NCBI GenBank assembly: GCA_014584705.1
Contig: JACTMJ010000030.1
Span: 1 to 64,000, forward strand
DNA from: Acidobacteriota bacterium
GTDB lineage: Bacteria > Acidobacteriota > Terriglobia > Bryobacterales > Bryobacteraceae
Length of the DNA stretch: 64,000 nt
Direction of reading: 5' to 3'
A program made the translations under genes and the position numbers. Every line of letters starts with the position of its first letter. The stretch's first letter is position 1. Under the pieces are notes generated by a model, which ran no database searches, was not told the origin of the DNA, and saw only the letters and a list, made by a program, of their open reading frames with translations. Positions 30,421 through 39,809 of the stretch are shown here, one piece after another.

Positions 30421-31913
30421 CCGTACCCAACAAGCCGGAGGCCCTGGAATCGCAGGAGCTTCTCACGCGCGTTCAGACGGACCGATCTTGCAGACAGACC
30501 GTTCTGATTTACTACACCAGCGCGGTGTTCTGGCTGCTGCTCGGAAGCGTGCTGGCCATTCTGGCTTCCCTGAAGATGCACATTCCCGGCTTTCTGGCCG
30601 ATTGGGAGTGGCTCACCTTCGGGCGTGTGCGCCCGGCCCACCTGAACTCGATGATTTACGGCTGGGCGGTGATGGCGGCCATCGGCACGCTACTCTGGCT
30701 GCAAGCGCGGATGGGGCGCGTGCGTCTCCCGTTGCCCTTGCTGCTTCCCGTTAGCGGCTTGGTGTGGAATGTCGGCGTCGCTTACGGGATGATCGCCATC
30801 CTCATCGGATACAGCAGCAGCACGGAGTGGCTGGAATTTCCGGTGCCGGTGCTGGGCTTCTTTGGGTTCTGCCTGGTGCTGATCATCTACGCGACGCTCG
30901 TGATGATGATGCGCCGCAAGGTGCATCACACCTATGTTTCGCAGTGGTATATCTACGGCGGCGTGCTCTGGTTCCCGTTCTTGTATGTCTCCGCGCTGAT
31001 TCTCACTCAGGCGCCGCATATCAACGGAACGGTGCGCGCGATCGCCAACTGGTGGTTCGCGCACAACGTGCTCGGCCTGTGGCTTACGCCCATCGGGCTG
31101 GCATCGGCCTACTATTTCATCCCCAAGGTGACGGGACGCCCGGTTCACAGCTATCACCTCTCCCTGCTGGGATTCTGGACGCTGGCGCTGTTTTATAACT
31201 GGGCGGGAACGCACCACCTGGTGGGTGGTCCCATTCCGGCGTGGGTGATCACGGTGGGCATCGTGGGAAGCATGATGATGTTCATTCCGGTAACTACGGT
31301 CGCCATCAACCACCACATGACGATGCTGGGACAGTTTCATCACTTGCGCACCAGCCCGACGTTGCGCTTCGTCGTCTTTGGCGCGATGAGCTACACACTG
31401 GTGAGCTTCCACGGCTCACTGGCGGCGTTGCGCTCCTTTAGCGAAGTGGCGCACTTCACGCATCACACCATCGCGCACTCTCACCTGGGCGTCTATTGCT
31501 TCTTCACGATGATGATGTTCGGGGCGATGTACTACATTTTCCCCCGGATTCTGCGGCGCGAGTGGAGTTCCGCTCCGCTGATCAAGGTGCATTTCTGGAC
31601 GACGGCGATCGGCTCAATCGTCTACGTTGTGGGGCTTGGCTGGGCCGGCTGGGTGCAGGGTTCGATGATGAACAATCCGGACATCCCATTCATGGACGTC
31701 GTCAAATACACCATTCCCTGGCTGGAGAGCCGGAGCGTCGCGGGGACGCTGATGTCGGTTGGGCATTTTGTCTTTGCCTATCTGGTTTGGCGGATGCTGC
31801 GCGGGGATGGCGCGGATCAGCAAGGCCCGACGCTGCTCACGACGGCACGGTCCTTACGGAAACAGCGAGAGCGGAAAGCGCGCGCCCGCGAACGAGCGAG
31901 AGAGGTTGCGTAA
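30408..31913 (+). CDS. ccoN: cbb3-type cytochrome c oxidase subunit I
   Basis: A 501-aa, twelve-helix catalytic subunit that reduces oxygen to water with high affinity. ATG 30408 has GGAGG upstream. Candidate haem and CuB His ligands are visible: HLNSMIYGW near residue 78, AHNVLGLWLTP, GTHHLVGG, NHHMT, and HFTHHTIAHSHLGVY. The cbb3 type is indicated by the WWFAHNVLG motif and neighbours ccoO and ccoP. The C-terminus is Arg/Lys-rich. The stop overlaps the ccoO start by one base (TAATG). Confidence 0.95.
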   Translation: MATLAVPNKPEALESQELLTRVQTDRSCRQTVLIYYTSAVFWLLLGSVLAILASLKMHIPGFLADWEWLTFGRVRPAHLNSMIYGWAVMAAIGTLLWLQARMGRVRLPLPLLLPVSGLVWNVGVAYGMIAILIGYSSSTEWLEFPVPVLGFFGFCLVLIIYATLVMMMRRKVHHTYVSQWYIYGGVLWFPFLYVSALILTQAPHINGTVRAIANWWFAHNVLGLWLTPIGLASAYYFIPKVTGRPVHSYHLSLLGFWTLALFYNWAGTHHLVGGPIPAWVITVGIVGSMMMFIPVTTVAINHHMTMLGQFHHLRTSPTLRFVVFGAMSYTLVSFHGSLAALRSFSEVAHFTHHTIAHSHLGVYCFFTMMMFGAMYYIFPRILRREWSSAPLIKVHFWTTAIGSIVYVVGLGWAGWVQGSMMNNPDIPFMDVVKYTIPWLESRSVAGTLMSVGHFVFAYLVWRMLRGDGADQQGPTLLTTARSLRKQRERKARARERAREVA

Positions 31914-32518
31914 TGAATCGGTCCCTCTTCATTTTCATTGGAGTCATCTTCACCGTGGTCTTCTCGCTATCGGGCCTGGTGCTGGTGCCGGATTGGCAAT
32001 TTAGCGAGATCGGGCAGTTTAAGACGGCCGACGGCACGCTGTATCCGCAGCCGCTCACCGGGCCGCCGGACGCGGGACGCCATGTTTACATGGACCTCGG
32101 CTGCATCTATTGCCACACCCAGCAGGTTCGCCCGGAAGGGTTTGGCGCGGATATCGAGCGCGGATGGGGCAGACGCCGCACGGTGATGCGGGATTACATG
32201 TTCGACCCGATCAACCTGACGGGCACCATGCGCACCGGGCCGGATCTGGCCAATATCGGTGCACGACAGCCCAGCAGAACCTGGCAATATCTGCACCTGT
32301 ACAACCCCGTGATTACCTCACCCGGAAGCATTATGCCTCCGCATCCATTCCTCTTTACCGTGGGAGCGGATGCGGCGCCCCCGCCGGACGCAGTGGCCCT
32401 GCCGAAGGAGTGGCAGACGCCCACAGCAAAGTACATCATCCCGAATAGCCGGGGCCGGTTCCTGGTGGACTATCTGATGTCGCTCGACAAGAGCGTCGAT
32501 TTGCCGGAGGCGCAATGA
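31913..32518 (+). CDS. ccoO: cbb3-type cytochrome c oxidase monohaem subunit II
   Basis: A 201-aa protein from ATG 31913. It has one N-terminal transmembrane helix (FIFIGVIFTVVFSLSGLVLV) and a periplasmic c-type cytochrome domain with CIYCH at residues 64-68, whose haem is attached covalently. Likely Met ligand regions follow (GTMRTGPDL, GSIMPPHPF). It passes electrons to CcoN. It overlaps ccoN by one base and ccoP by four (ATGA), so the subunits are probably translated together. The upstream open frame belongs to ccoN in another phase and is not used. Confidence 0.94.
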   Translation: MNRSLFIFIGVIFTVVFSLSGLVLVPDWQFSEIGQFKTADGTLYPQPLTGPPDAGRHVYMDLGCIYCHTQQVRPEGFGADIERGWGRRRTVMRDYMFDPINLTGTMRTGPDLANIGARQPSRTWQYLHLYNPVITSPGSIMPPHPFLFTVGADAAPPPDAVALPKEWQTPTAKYIIPNSRGRFLVDYLMSLDKSVDLPEAQ

Positions 32519-33291
32519 GCGAGACACCAAAACCTACGAATCCGGAAGTCCCCACGCCCGACACGAACAAGTATGAGGGACTACGAAACCCGGCGCTGCA
32601 TCCCACGGACGTTGAGATTCGCAACAGTCCAGACGTGCTGGCCATGCACCAGCAAATCATCCGGGAGATGAGTGAACCGAAAGACGGCGTTGCGCCCACG
32701 CCGGTGTGGCTGCTGATGTTCTTCTTCGCGCTGATCGGCTGGGGCGGCTATTACATTGCCCAGCACGGCGGCGGTTTTCGCGCGGACGTCTATAACGAAA
32801 ATCCCGCCGTGCTTTACCGGCAGGCAGGTGGGACGGCCGACGCCGCCAAGCCCGTGGATCTGATGGCGGTGGGCAAGCGTACCTTCAACAACTGCACGCA
32901 GTGCCATCAGGTGAACGGGGCGGGGATTCCCGGAGCGTTTCCTCCGCTCGACGGCGCGGAGCGTGTGAGCGGTCCGCCGCACGTGCTGGCTGCCATCCTC
33001 CTGCACGGGCTGCATGGCCCGATTCAGGTGAAAGGGCAGACCTTCAACGGCGACATGCCGGCCTGGGGCCAGTTGAGCGATGAAGAGATTGCGGGCGTCA
33101 TTACTTACGTGCGGGCTTCCTGGAGCAACAAAGCGCCGGAAGTTTCGCCCGCGCTCGTAAAGGCGATGCGCACGCAGACCGCGGCACAGGCAGGCCCGTG
33201 GACCGGCGCCGCGCTGGATGCGCTGGCCAAGGAACCCCCGCCGGCCATCGAGAGCGAAGCGGCGCCCGTGACGGAGGCGAAGACGAACTAA
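32515..33291 (+). CDS. ccoP: Monohaem cytochrome c, CcoP-like subunit
   Basis: A 258-aa membrane-anchored cytochrome. A hydrophilic N-terminus of 60 residues is followed by one transmembrane helix (PVWLLMFFFALIGWGGYYIA) and a c domain with CTQCH at residues 127-131 and a Met ligand in NGDMPAWG. Its place after ccoO and the TM-plus-cytochrome plan match CcoP. Typical CcoP has two CxxCH haem sites; only one is present here. It is therefore either a monohaem CcoP variant or a related cytochrome that does the same job. The C-terminus is a low-complexity Ala/Glu/Pro tail. Confidence 0.85.
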   Translation: MSETPKPTNPEVPTPDTNKYEGLRNPALHPTDVEIRNSPDVLAMHQQIIREMSEPKDGVAPTPVWLLMFFFALIGWGGYYIAQHGGGFRADVYNENPAVLYRQAGGTADAAKPVDLMAVGKRTFNNCTQCHQVNGAGIPGAFPPLDGAERVSGPPHVLAAILLHGLHGPIQVKGQTFNGDMPAWGQLSDEEIAGVITYVRASWSNKAPEVSPALVKAMRTQTAAQAGPWTGAALDALAKEPPPAIESEAAPVTEAKTN

Positions 33292-35403
33292 ATGCCCGCC
33301 GCCGGAAGCAGCGGAGTTGCCGGAAGCGCCTGCGGATGCGCCCCGCCCTCGGCCGCTTCAATGTGGCGCTGGGGCCGCATTGCCTTTTCCGCCGTCGTGG
33401 CCATGAACGCCATGGCCGTGGCGATTGCGGTGAACACGTCGGATGAAGCGATGTCGGACCCGCAGCCGGTTCGCATCGGCTTGCTTGTCTCCACGATTCT
33501 CGTAGCAATCCTCGTGGGCGCACCGTTGGTTCGGGGGGCGTGGCAGGCCCTTCGGGAAGCCCGTCTGGCGGTGGAATTTCTCTTCGTGATCACGCTGGCC
33601 GGGGCGTTCGGCGTTTCTCTGCAATCTCTTTTGGCTGGCGATGGCCCCGTGTATTTTGAGGTGGTGAGCCTGCTGCTGGTGGTTTACGCCTTTGGTGCGG
33701 AACTGAACCGGGCGGCCCGGGACCGCGCCGTGGAGGCGATTCGCAGTTTGTCGGCCGCCCATCGAGTGGCGCGGGTGGTGCTGAGGCCCGGTGTGGTTGA
33801 AGAACGCGCGGCTCAGGATGTGTTGCCTGGGGAGCACGTGCAAGTGCTGCCGGGGGAAATGGTACCCGTCGATGGCATTCTGCTGGGGGAGCCAGCGCTG
33901 TTTGAGGAAGCGTCACTGCGGGGGGAATTCGTTCCCCGATCCCGCGCGGCGGGCGAGCAAGTGATGGCGGGCAGCTTTGTGCTGGATGCGCAGATCGAGA
34001 TGGAAGCGCGCCCGTTGCCGGACGACTCCTCGCTCGATGGTTTGCTCTGCCGTGTGGGCAGCGGCATCGATTCCAAGTCTCACGCGCAGCAGGCTGCGGA
34101 CCGGTTGGCGCGCTGGTTTGTGCCGGTGGTCTGCTGTGCCGCCATCGCCACTTTTGCGGGCTGGAGTTACGCCGCACCCACGAGCGAAGCGCTCTTTCAC
34201 GCGATGGCCGTTCTGCTGGTCGCGTGCCCCTGCGCGCTCGGCTTCGCGACGCCACTGGCACTCTGGACAGCTACCTCACGCCTCAATGTCATCGGAATTC
34301 GGGTAAGCCGCGCGGCGGATGTGGAGTTGCTGAGCGAGACGAACCTGGTGGCATTCGACAAGACGGGCACCTTATCCGCCGCGGAGACCCGGGTGTCCAG
34401 CATTTCCTGGAGCGAGACCAGCCCGTACCCGCTGCACGAGATGCGCGCCATGCTCGCCGCCGCCGAACGCGGTCTCAGCCATCCGTTCGCACGGGCGCTC
34501 GATCGGGGCGGTTGGGCGGACGAGCCCAACCCTGGCTCATCGGCATGGCATCGCGAGGCGCTTCGCATCCTGCCCGGCAAGGGGATCTGGACGCGCATTC
34601 GAAACCAGGACGGGCGCGTGCATGAATTGGAAGTGGTTTCCCGATCCGCCGCTACCCTGGGGGACATGCGGAGCGGCGCGGCCGCGGACGGGGAAGCAAC
34701 GCAAGGAGAGGAAATCATCGCCGAGGAAGGAATCGTCTTCCGACTGGATGCGCGGGAGATTGGATCGGCCACGTTCGAGGAAGAGTTTCGCGACGGCCAT
34801 TCGGGCGCATTGGAAAAGCTCGCAGGAATGGGCGTCGAGATGCACCTGCTGAGCGGCGATACGCATCGTCGCGCGGCGCGCGCGGGTATTGCGGCGGTGC
34901 AGGGCAACCTCACACCGATGGAGAAACTTGGCCGCGTGAAGGCCTGGCAATTGGCAGGCCGGAAGGTGCTGTTTGTGGGCGACGGCATTAACGACGCACC
35001 CGCGATGGGAGCCGCCGCGTTCGCGATCGCCGTGGACGAGGGGACAGCGCTTGCCCGGGCGGTTGCCGGGGGCGTCTGGGATGGCCGCGACCTGCGGGCG
35101 ATTCCGGCGGCTTTGGAAATTGCGAGACAGACCATGCGACGCGTGCGCACGAACTTCCGCTGGGCGCTCGGCTATAACTCGATCGGCATCGGGCTGGCCG
35201 CTGCCGGATTCCTGCACCCGGTGAGCGCCGCATTGCTGATGGTGGCGTCGAGCGCTCAGGTAACGTGGCGGGCCATGGCGCTGCTGGACGAGGCGAATGA
35301 GGATGCGGACTGGAGAGAAGCCGGGCGAACGACCGCCAAGCCACGGCAACAGACGCGCTTGCGGAAGACGGAGCCCGCACCCTCCGGGCAGGCCGTTCGC
35401 TAG
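33292..35403 (+). CDS. ccoI: Copper-transporting P-type ATPase for oxidase assembly
   Basis: A 703-aa P1B-type ATPase starting directly after the ccoP stop. It has the metal-site motif VACPCALG (CPC near residues 312-314), phosphorylation motif FDKTGTLS near 355, an HP motif (LSHPFARAL) and the hinge GDGINDAPAMG near 563. The usual N-terminal HMA domain with MxCxxC is missing; a short CGC element occurs at about residues 14-16. By position it is CcoI, which exports or supplies copper for the CuB site of the cbb3 oxidase. Confidence 0.9.
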   Translation: MPAAGSSGVAGSACGCAPPSAASMWRWGRIAFSAVVAMNAMAVAIAVNTSDEAMSDPQPVRIGLLVSTILVAILVGAPLVRGAWQALREARLAVEFLFVITLAGAFGVSLQSLLAGDGPVYFEVVSLLLVVYAFGAELNRAARDRAVEAIRSLSAAHRVARVVLRPGVVEERAAQDVLPGEHVQVLPGEMVPVDGILLGEPALFEEASLRGEFVPRSRAAGEQVMAGSFVLDAQIEMEARPLPDDSSLDGLLCRVGSGIDSKSHAQQAADRLARWFVPVVCCAAIATFAGWSYAAPTSEALFHAMAVLLVACPCALGFATPLALWTATSRLNVIGIRVSRAADVELLSETNLVAFDKTGTLSAAETRVSSISWSETSPYPLHEMRAMLAAAERGLSHPFARALDRGGWADEPNPGSSAWHREALRILPGKGIWTRIRNQDGRVHELEVVSRSAATLGDMRSGAAADGEATQGEEIIAEEGIVFRLDAREIGSATFEEEFRDGHSGALEKLAGMGVEMHLLSGDTHRRAARAGIAAVQGNLTPMEKLGRVKAWQLAGRKVLFVGDGINDAPAMGAAAFAIAVDEGTALARAVAGGVWDGRDLRAIPAALEIARQTMRRVRTNFRWALGYNSIGIGLAAAGFLHPVSAALLMVASSAQVTWRAMALLDEANEDADWREAGRTTAKPRQQTRLRKTEPAPSGQAVR

Positions 35404-35418
35404 ACGGGAACTCCGCAG

Positions 35419-36144
35419 ATGGCAAGCGATAGTTCGCATGAACGGGATGTGCCGATTCGCAGCGATCCTGCTGTGAATCGCACGCGCCCGTTGCCCGCGT
35501 GGGCGGAGCGGGCACTCGCGCTTTCCCTCGCGTTCTTCTTCGTGGCGCAGGTGGCGCTGCTCGAATGGGCCGGCGCGATCCCGGCGCAATTCCACATCGA
35601 AATCTGGGTGGTGACGCTCGCTCTCAGCGGGCTGGCCGCGCAGGCTTGGCTTGTGCGGCGAATGCTTCCCGCCCACGCGGACATGCTGCTCTTGATGATG
35701 GCGTGGGGCGGGTTCGGGATGCTGCTGGGCTGGATGCTCGACGGGGGACTCCAGGCGATGCAAGCGAATGCCGCGCATCACGCGATGGCGGACCATGCCA
35801 TGGCGGGGCATGCGACGACGCCCGTGTATTCCGGCGTGTTCCGTTGGGTAAACGGGATGAACGCGCTGATGCTGCTCTTTGCCTTTCCGCCCTCGGTGCA
35901 ATGGGCGCGTTGTCTCGCTGCCTACCGCCCGTTTCCACTACGGCTTGCGTGGGTGCTGTTGATGGACGCGGCGGGCATGATTTTCGGGATGATGGCCGGC
36001 GGACGGTGGCTTGGGCACCCGTTGGCAATGATCCTGGATGCGCCCGCATTCGCGCATTTCATCGCCATGCTGATCGGCATGCTGGCGGGGATGGCGCTCA
36101 CGATGCTGGCGCGACCTTGGCTCGCGCCGCTGCGCTGCCCTTAG
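35419..36144 (+). CDS. Polytopic membrane protein with a His/Met-rich loop
   Basis: A 241-aa protein with about six hydrophobic segments (ALSLAFFFVAQVALLEWAGA, LLLMMAWGGFGMLLGWML and others). Between helices three and four it has a His/Met-rich loop (ANAAHHAMADHAMAGH). It starts 15 bp after ccoI and ends the cbb3 block. The loop and position suggest copper handling or oxidase assembly, but no known family (CcoH, CcoG) matched. Function is inferred from context only. Confidence 0.72.
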   Translation: MASDSSHERDVPIRSDPAVNRTRPLPAWAERALALSLAFFFVAQVALLEWAGAIPAQFHIEIWVVTLALSGLAAQAWLVRRMLPAHADMLLLMMAWGGFGMLLGWMLDGGLQAMQANAAHHAMADHAMAGHATTPVYSGVFRWVNGMNALMLLFAFPPSVQWARCLAAYRPFPLRLAWVLLMDAAGMIFGMMAGGRWLGHPLAMILDAPAFAHFIAMLIGMLAGMALTMLARPWLAPLRCP

Positions 36145-36189
36145 CGAGAATACACCCACGCGGTATCGCCGGGCCTTCCGCGCACCGCT

Positions 36190-38418
36190 CTATAAATTCC
36201 ACCAGTAGGTCCACTTGAGCACAAGGGCGCGATTGCGGACGGTGATCAAACCCGGGATATCCTGGCCGGGCTGTGCGTGGTCCGGAATGTAGTTGTCGGT
36301 CCAGACGAGGAAGATATCGGAAGCCGGCTTGTAGCGCCATTGCAGGCGCGTGTTGACGTTCACGTTGTTCTGCTGCTCGTTGTACTGGATGAAGGTCGTG
36401 AAGTAGAGCGTGTTCGTGAAGGTGACATCGAAGCGCGGGCCTACCAGCCAGAAGTTGACGCGGCCCCATGGTTGGGGCAGGCGAATGTCGTTATAGGTGG
36501 CCGTTCCAGCGAGGCTGACGTAAGGTTGAAATCGGTAGCTGACAGTGCCCGTCAGGTTGAGCCGGGTGCCGCCCGCGTAATAGCCGCCGTACTGCGATGA
36601 GTAGCCGTAGCGGAAGACGCTCTGCGGTCTCGAATCGAATTTCGTGCTCCAGAATTTCCAGCGGTGCGTGGAACCGGGCGCGAGCTTGGCCCTCCCGGAG
36701 TTTGTCGGGTCAAACGGATTCAACAACCGGACATAGACGGCCCCGGTTGAAGCCGTAAAGACGTCGCCGGGGCGGGATGTGATCTTGTAGCTGGCCGTGG
36801 TTTCGTAGTCCGCGAGCTTACCCTGCCAGTCGAAGAAATTGCTGCTTTCGAGGCCGGGGCCGTGGCTGAGGACAGGTCCCGACTTGGGCAGGAAGGTGTG
36901 GCTGATGTTGGCAAGGCCGCGATGGTAGCCGCGGCGGGGGACATAGCCGACATCGGCGCGGTAATCGGGCGAGACGTTCTCGGTCTGGCCAAGAATCAGC
37001 CAGCGGCGGCTGAAGTATTGCAGATGCCCGGCGTAAGCGTCTCCGCTATTGTTTCCTCCGGAGGTGAAGGATTTCAGATAGAGCATCTTGCCGGTCCAGA
37101 GATTGCTGGCGGAGGCGAGGTTATATTCGATGCCGAGGTTACGGTTGAATCCAGAGGCGACGGAGGGGAGACTCTCGCTTTCAAACGCGGAGGACTCTTT
37201 GTTCACGAGGAGCATGCCGATATTCGAGCGCGCGAAAATGCGGCGCTGCAAAGCGAAAACGGCGAAGTTCTCGGCGGGCGTGCCCTCCGTATCCGTCTCC
37301 CCGGTTTGCATGTCCATGGCTCCCATGCGCCAGTCCTTGTTAAGCTTCCCGCTCAGGCGCGCGCCGAAATGGATGGGCACGCCGCCGAGACCGATGCGGC
37401 GGCTGAAGAAGGGCCGGAGCGTCGGATAGCCGAAGTTCGTGAACTGGTCTCCGTTTTCCAGGAAGAACTGGCGGCGCTCGGGGAAGAACAGCTCGAAGCG
37501 GTCCAGGTTGGTGACCTGCTGATCGACATCCACCTGGGAGAAGTCAGGGTTGACGGTGAGATCCAGATTGAGCGCGGAGCCGATGGCGATCTTGGCGTCC
37601 ATTCCCACTTCCTGGCGCGTGCTGCGCGGTGTGCCCGTTTCGTAATCCTTGCTGACTCCGGCGAGCGCGTAAGGGATGAGCGAGATGTTCGCGCCCTGCG
37701 AAGGGGGCGGTTCGTCCCAGATGAGGACGCCCGTGAGAGCAAGCGCGGCGGTGGGAAACTGGCGCGGGACGGGAGCCCAGGCGGACTTCTCGGTTGTCTT
37801 CAGATCCTGCCGGCTGAAGTTAACGCCCCAGCGCGTATTGCCCTCCTTGTAGCGGATGCTCTTGAACGGGATGGCAATCTCGAACTCGTAACGGCCGGGA
37901 TATTTCCTGAGCTTCGACGTCCACTTGGTGTCCCAGCTCAGGTTGGCCTTGCCGCCCTCGTAGAGCAGCCCGTCCCACTGCGCGCCTTCCGCGTTCAGGC
38001 CGAAGGTGAAGCCGTTCGTCTGGTCGTCGAAGGTATCGAGGAAGAAGATGAAGTTGTCGTTCGCGGTGAAGGCCCAATCGCGGCGCAGCGATTCCACCAT
38101 ATAGGGACCCGGAATGTTGCCGTCGTAGCAGACCGCGCTCAGATAGATGTTCTTATCGTCGTAGGCCATGCGCACATCGGTGCGCACGTTGGCTCTGCCG
38201 GTATCCATCGGCAACACCATCCAGAAGTTGGTGGCGACTTCCGCGGAATTCCAGGCGGGTTCGCTCACGCTGCCGTCGATGACGATGGGAGAGGGCGTGC
38301 GATGGATGTGGAGTTGGTAAGACTCGTTCTGCTTTTGGGCTAAACAACCGGCCGTGCAGAGGAGCAGGATAGCTAGCAGCGGGAGGATACGGGCGAAAGG
38401 TTGTGTGGCCGCGCGCAT
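36190..38418 (-). CDS. DUF5916 / CBM9-like outer-membrane protein
   Basis: A 742-aa exported protein from ATG 38418 (signal RILPLLAILLLCTAGCLAQ); an open frame upstream to 38577 is noncoding. The N-terminal domain (about residues 30-220) is CBM9-like, with the opening IVIDGSVSEPAWNSAE and internal DDKNIYLSAVCYD. The rest has the DUF5916 pattern LNLDLTVNPDFSQVDVD and FFPERRQFFLENGD, then many short amphipathic beta strands ending WTYWWNL, as in an outer-membrane beta-barrel. Such proteins are common in Bacteroidetes and Acidobacteria; carbohydrate binding is likely but unproven. It is convergent with the cbb3 block. Confidence 0.85.
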   Translation of the reverse strand: MRAATQPFARILPLLAILLLCTAGCLAQKQNESYQLHIHRTPSPIVIDGSVSEPAWNSAEVATNFWMVLPMDTGRANVRTDVRMAYDDKNIYLSAVCYDGNIPGPYMVESLRRDWAFTANDNFIFFLDTFDDQTNGFTFGLNAEGAQWDGLLYEGGKANLSWDTKWTSKLRKYPGRYEFEIAIPFKSIRYKEGNTRWGVNFSRQDLKTTEKSAWAPVPRQFPTAALALTGVLIWDEPPPSQGANISLIPYALAGVSKDYETGTPRSTRQEVGMDAKIAIGSALNLDLTVNPDFSQVDVDQQVTNLDRFELFFPERRQFFLENGDQFTNFGYPTLRPFFSRRIGLGGVPIHFGARLSGKLNKDWRMGAMDMQTGETDTEGTPAENFAVFALQRRIFARSNIGMLLVNKESSAFESESLPSVASGFNRNLGIEYNLASASNLWTGKMLYLKSFTSGGNNSGDAYAGHLQYFSRRWLILGQTENVSPDYRADVGYVPRRGYHRGLANISHTFLPKSGPVLSHGPGLESSNFFDWQGKLADYETTASYKITSRPGDVFTASTGAVYVRLLNPFDPTNSGRAKLAPGSTHRWKFWSTKFDSRPQSVFRYGYSSQYGGYYAGGTRLNLTGTVSYRFQPYVSLAGTATYNDIRLPQPWGRVNFWLVGPRFDVTFTNTLYFTTFIQYNEQQNNVNVNTRLQWRYKPASDIFLVWTDNYIPDHAQPGQDIPGLITVRNRALVLKWTYWWNL

Positions 38419-38740
38419 GCGCGGCTTGGGGTGGCTCGATATCAAAAGGGCGGCAACTTTCTTCGGGAAAGATCCAGCAATTCCGGACGTCTTTGGGCTG
38501 ACAACCTTTATATCAGGCCGGGAGGGAGGACCGCATCGAAAGGGAGGAGGACGCGGGACGCAGGGCGGCGGAATCACCGGCGGTTGCTAGAGACGACTGA
38601 TGCTTGAGAAAAGCAAAAGGAGAATCCCAATGCTTAGCAGATAGAAGGCGAGCCTTTGGCCCAAAGTCATCACGAATAAGAATAACGAAATTTTCCGGCG
38701 GATGGGATATCATGACGGATTCGTGAGGGGGAGGGAACCG
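38419..38740. other. Divergent intergenic region
   Basis: About 322 bp between the DUF5916 gene (minus) and the MocA oxidoreductase (plus). A 27-codon hydrophobic frame at 38587-38670 (minus) was seen but has no ribosome site. No repeat or RNA gene was found. Confidence 0.5.
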
Positions 38741-39790
38741 GTGAAGATCATCAACATCGCGATGCTGGGATCGGGCTTCGTGGCGGAGTTTTACTTGCAG
38801 GGTCTGGCCAATGTAAACGGCCAGCGGGTGGTGGCGAACTACTCGCGCTCGCGCAAGCGCGCGGGTGACTTCGCGGCGCGATGGGGGATTCCGGAGAACA
38901 CGACGAAACTCGAGCCGCTGCTGGAGCGGAACGATATCGATCTTTACGTGATCGCGCTTCCGAACGAAGAGCACCTGCCCGTATCGCTGGCGCTCTCGAA
39001 AGCCGGGAAGAATCAGGTCTGCACGAAGCCGCTGGCCCGCAACGGCAAGGAAGCGAAACAAATGCTGAAGGCGGCGCTGAAGAGCGGGGCCTTCCACGGC
39101 TACGCGGAAACGGAAGTGTTCGCGCCGGCCGTGGTGAAGGCGAAGGAGACGATCGACGCCGGGGGTATCGGCAAGGTCGTGTGGGTGCGTTCGCGGGAAT
39201 CGCATTCCGGGCCGCACAGTCCGCACTTTTGGGATATCGAGAAGACCGGCGGCGGCGCAATGAACGATCTGGCCTGCCACTGCGTGGAGGCCGCGCGCTA
39301 CTTCTACGGGAAACAGGATCCGGTCGTGGAAGTGATGGCGTGGGGCGCGAATATGGTGCATTCGAAGCGAACGCGGGGCGAGGACAATGCGCTGCTCATG
39401 CTGAAGATGGCGGGCGGCGGTTTCGCGCACTGTGAACTTTCCTGGACCTGCATGGGCGGACTCGATCTGCGGAATGAGATTCACGGCTCGGAGGGCTCGA
39501 TCTTCACGGATGTGACGCGCGGAACGCCGGTCCACAGCTTCACCTCAAAGAGCGCGGGCTACGTCATTGAGAAGGCTGATATCGATTTCGGCTGGACGCG
39601 CGCGCTTCCCGAGGAAGCCTTTGCGTATGGCTATCAGGCCGAAATGAAGCACTTCGTGGAATGCGTGCGCGAGGGACGGCCCGCGCGGGAGAACTATCAC
39701 GACGGTTACGCGGTGAATGCCATTCTGGACGCGGGCTACCAATCGATGAAGGCGGGCAAATGGGTGCGAGTGAAGTACGAGCGCGTGTAA
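38741..39790 (+). CDS. Gfo/Idh/MocA-family oxidoreductase
   Basis: A 349-aa NAD(P)-dependent oxidoreductase from GTG 38741, with GGGGAGGG 6 bp upstream; an in-frame ATG at 38702 is an alternative. The N-terminal Rossmann fold begins IINIAMLGSGFVAEFYLQGL, and CTKPLARN holds the Lys of the family's KP catalytic motif. The C-terminal alpha/beta domain ends with YGYQAEMKHFVECVREGRPA, typical of the family. These enzymes oxidise or epimerise sugars and inositols. It starts a run of six plus-strand enzyme genes; the substrate is unknown. Confidence 0.9.
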   Translation: MKIINIAMLGSGFVAEFYLQGLANVNGQRVVANYSRSRKRAGDFAARWGIPENTTKLEPLLERNDIDLYVIALPNEEHLPVSLALSKAGKNQVCTKPLARNGKEAKQMLKAALKSGAFHGYAETEVFAPAVVKAKETIDAGGIGKVVWVRSRESHSGPHSPHFWDIEKTGGGAMNDLACHCVEAARYFYGKQDPVVEVMAWGANMVHSKRTRGEDNALLMLKMAGGGFAHCELSWTCMGGLDLRNEIHGSEGSIFTDVTRGTPVHSFTSKSAGYVIEKADIDFGWTRALPEEAFAYGYQAEMKHFVECVREGRPARENYHDGYAVNAILDAGYQSMKAGKWVRVKYERV

Positions 39791-39809
39791 CCAGGAAACG
39801 GCAGGGCTG

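Noticed and set aside
36862..38343. 493-codon plus frame over the DUF5916 gene
   Set aside because: Antisense to a gene with signal peptide and clear domain; no motif of its own.
38587..38670. 27-codon hydrophobic frame (minus)
   Set aside because: It reads like a single membrane helix, but it has no ribosome site and is too short to support without conservation.
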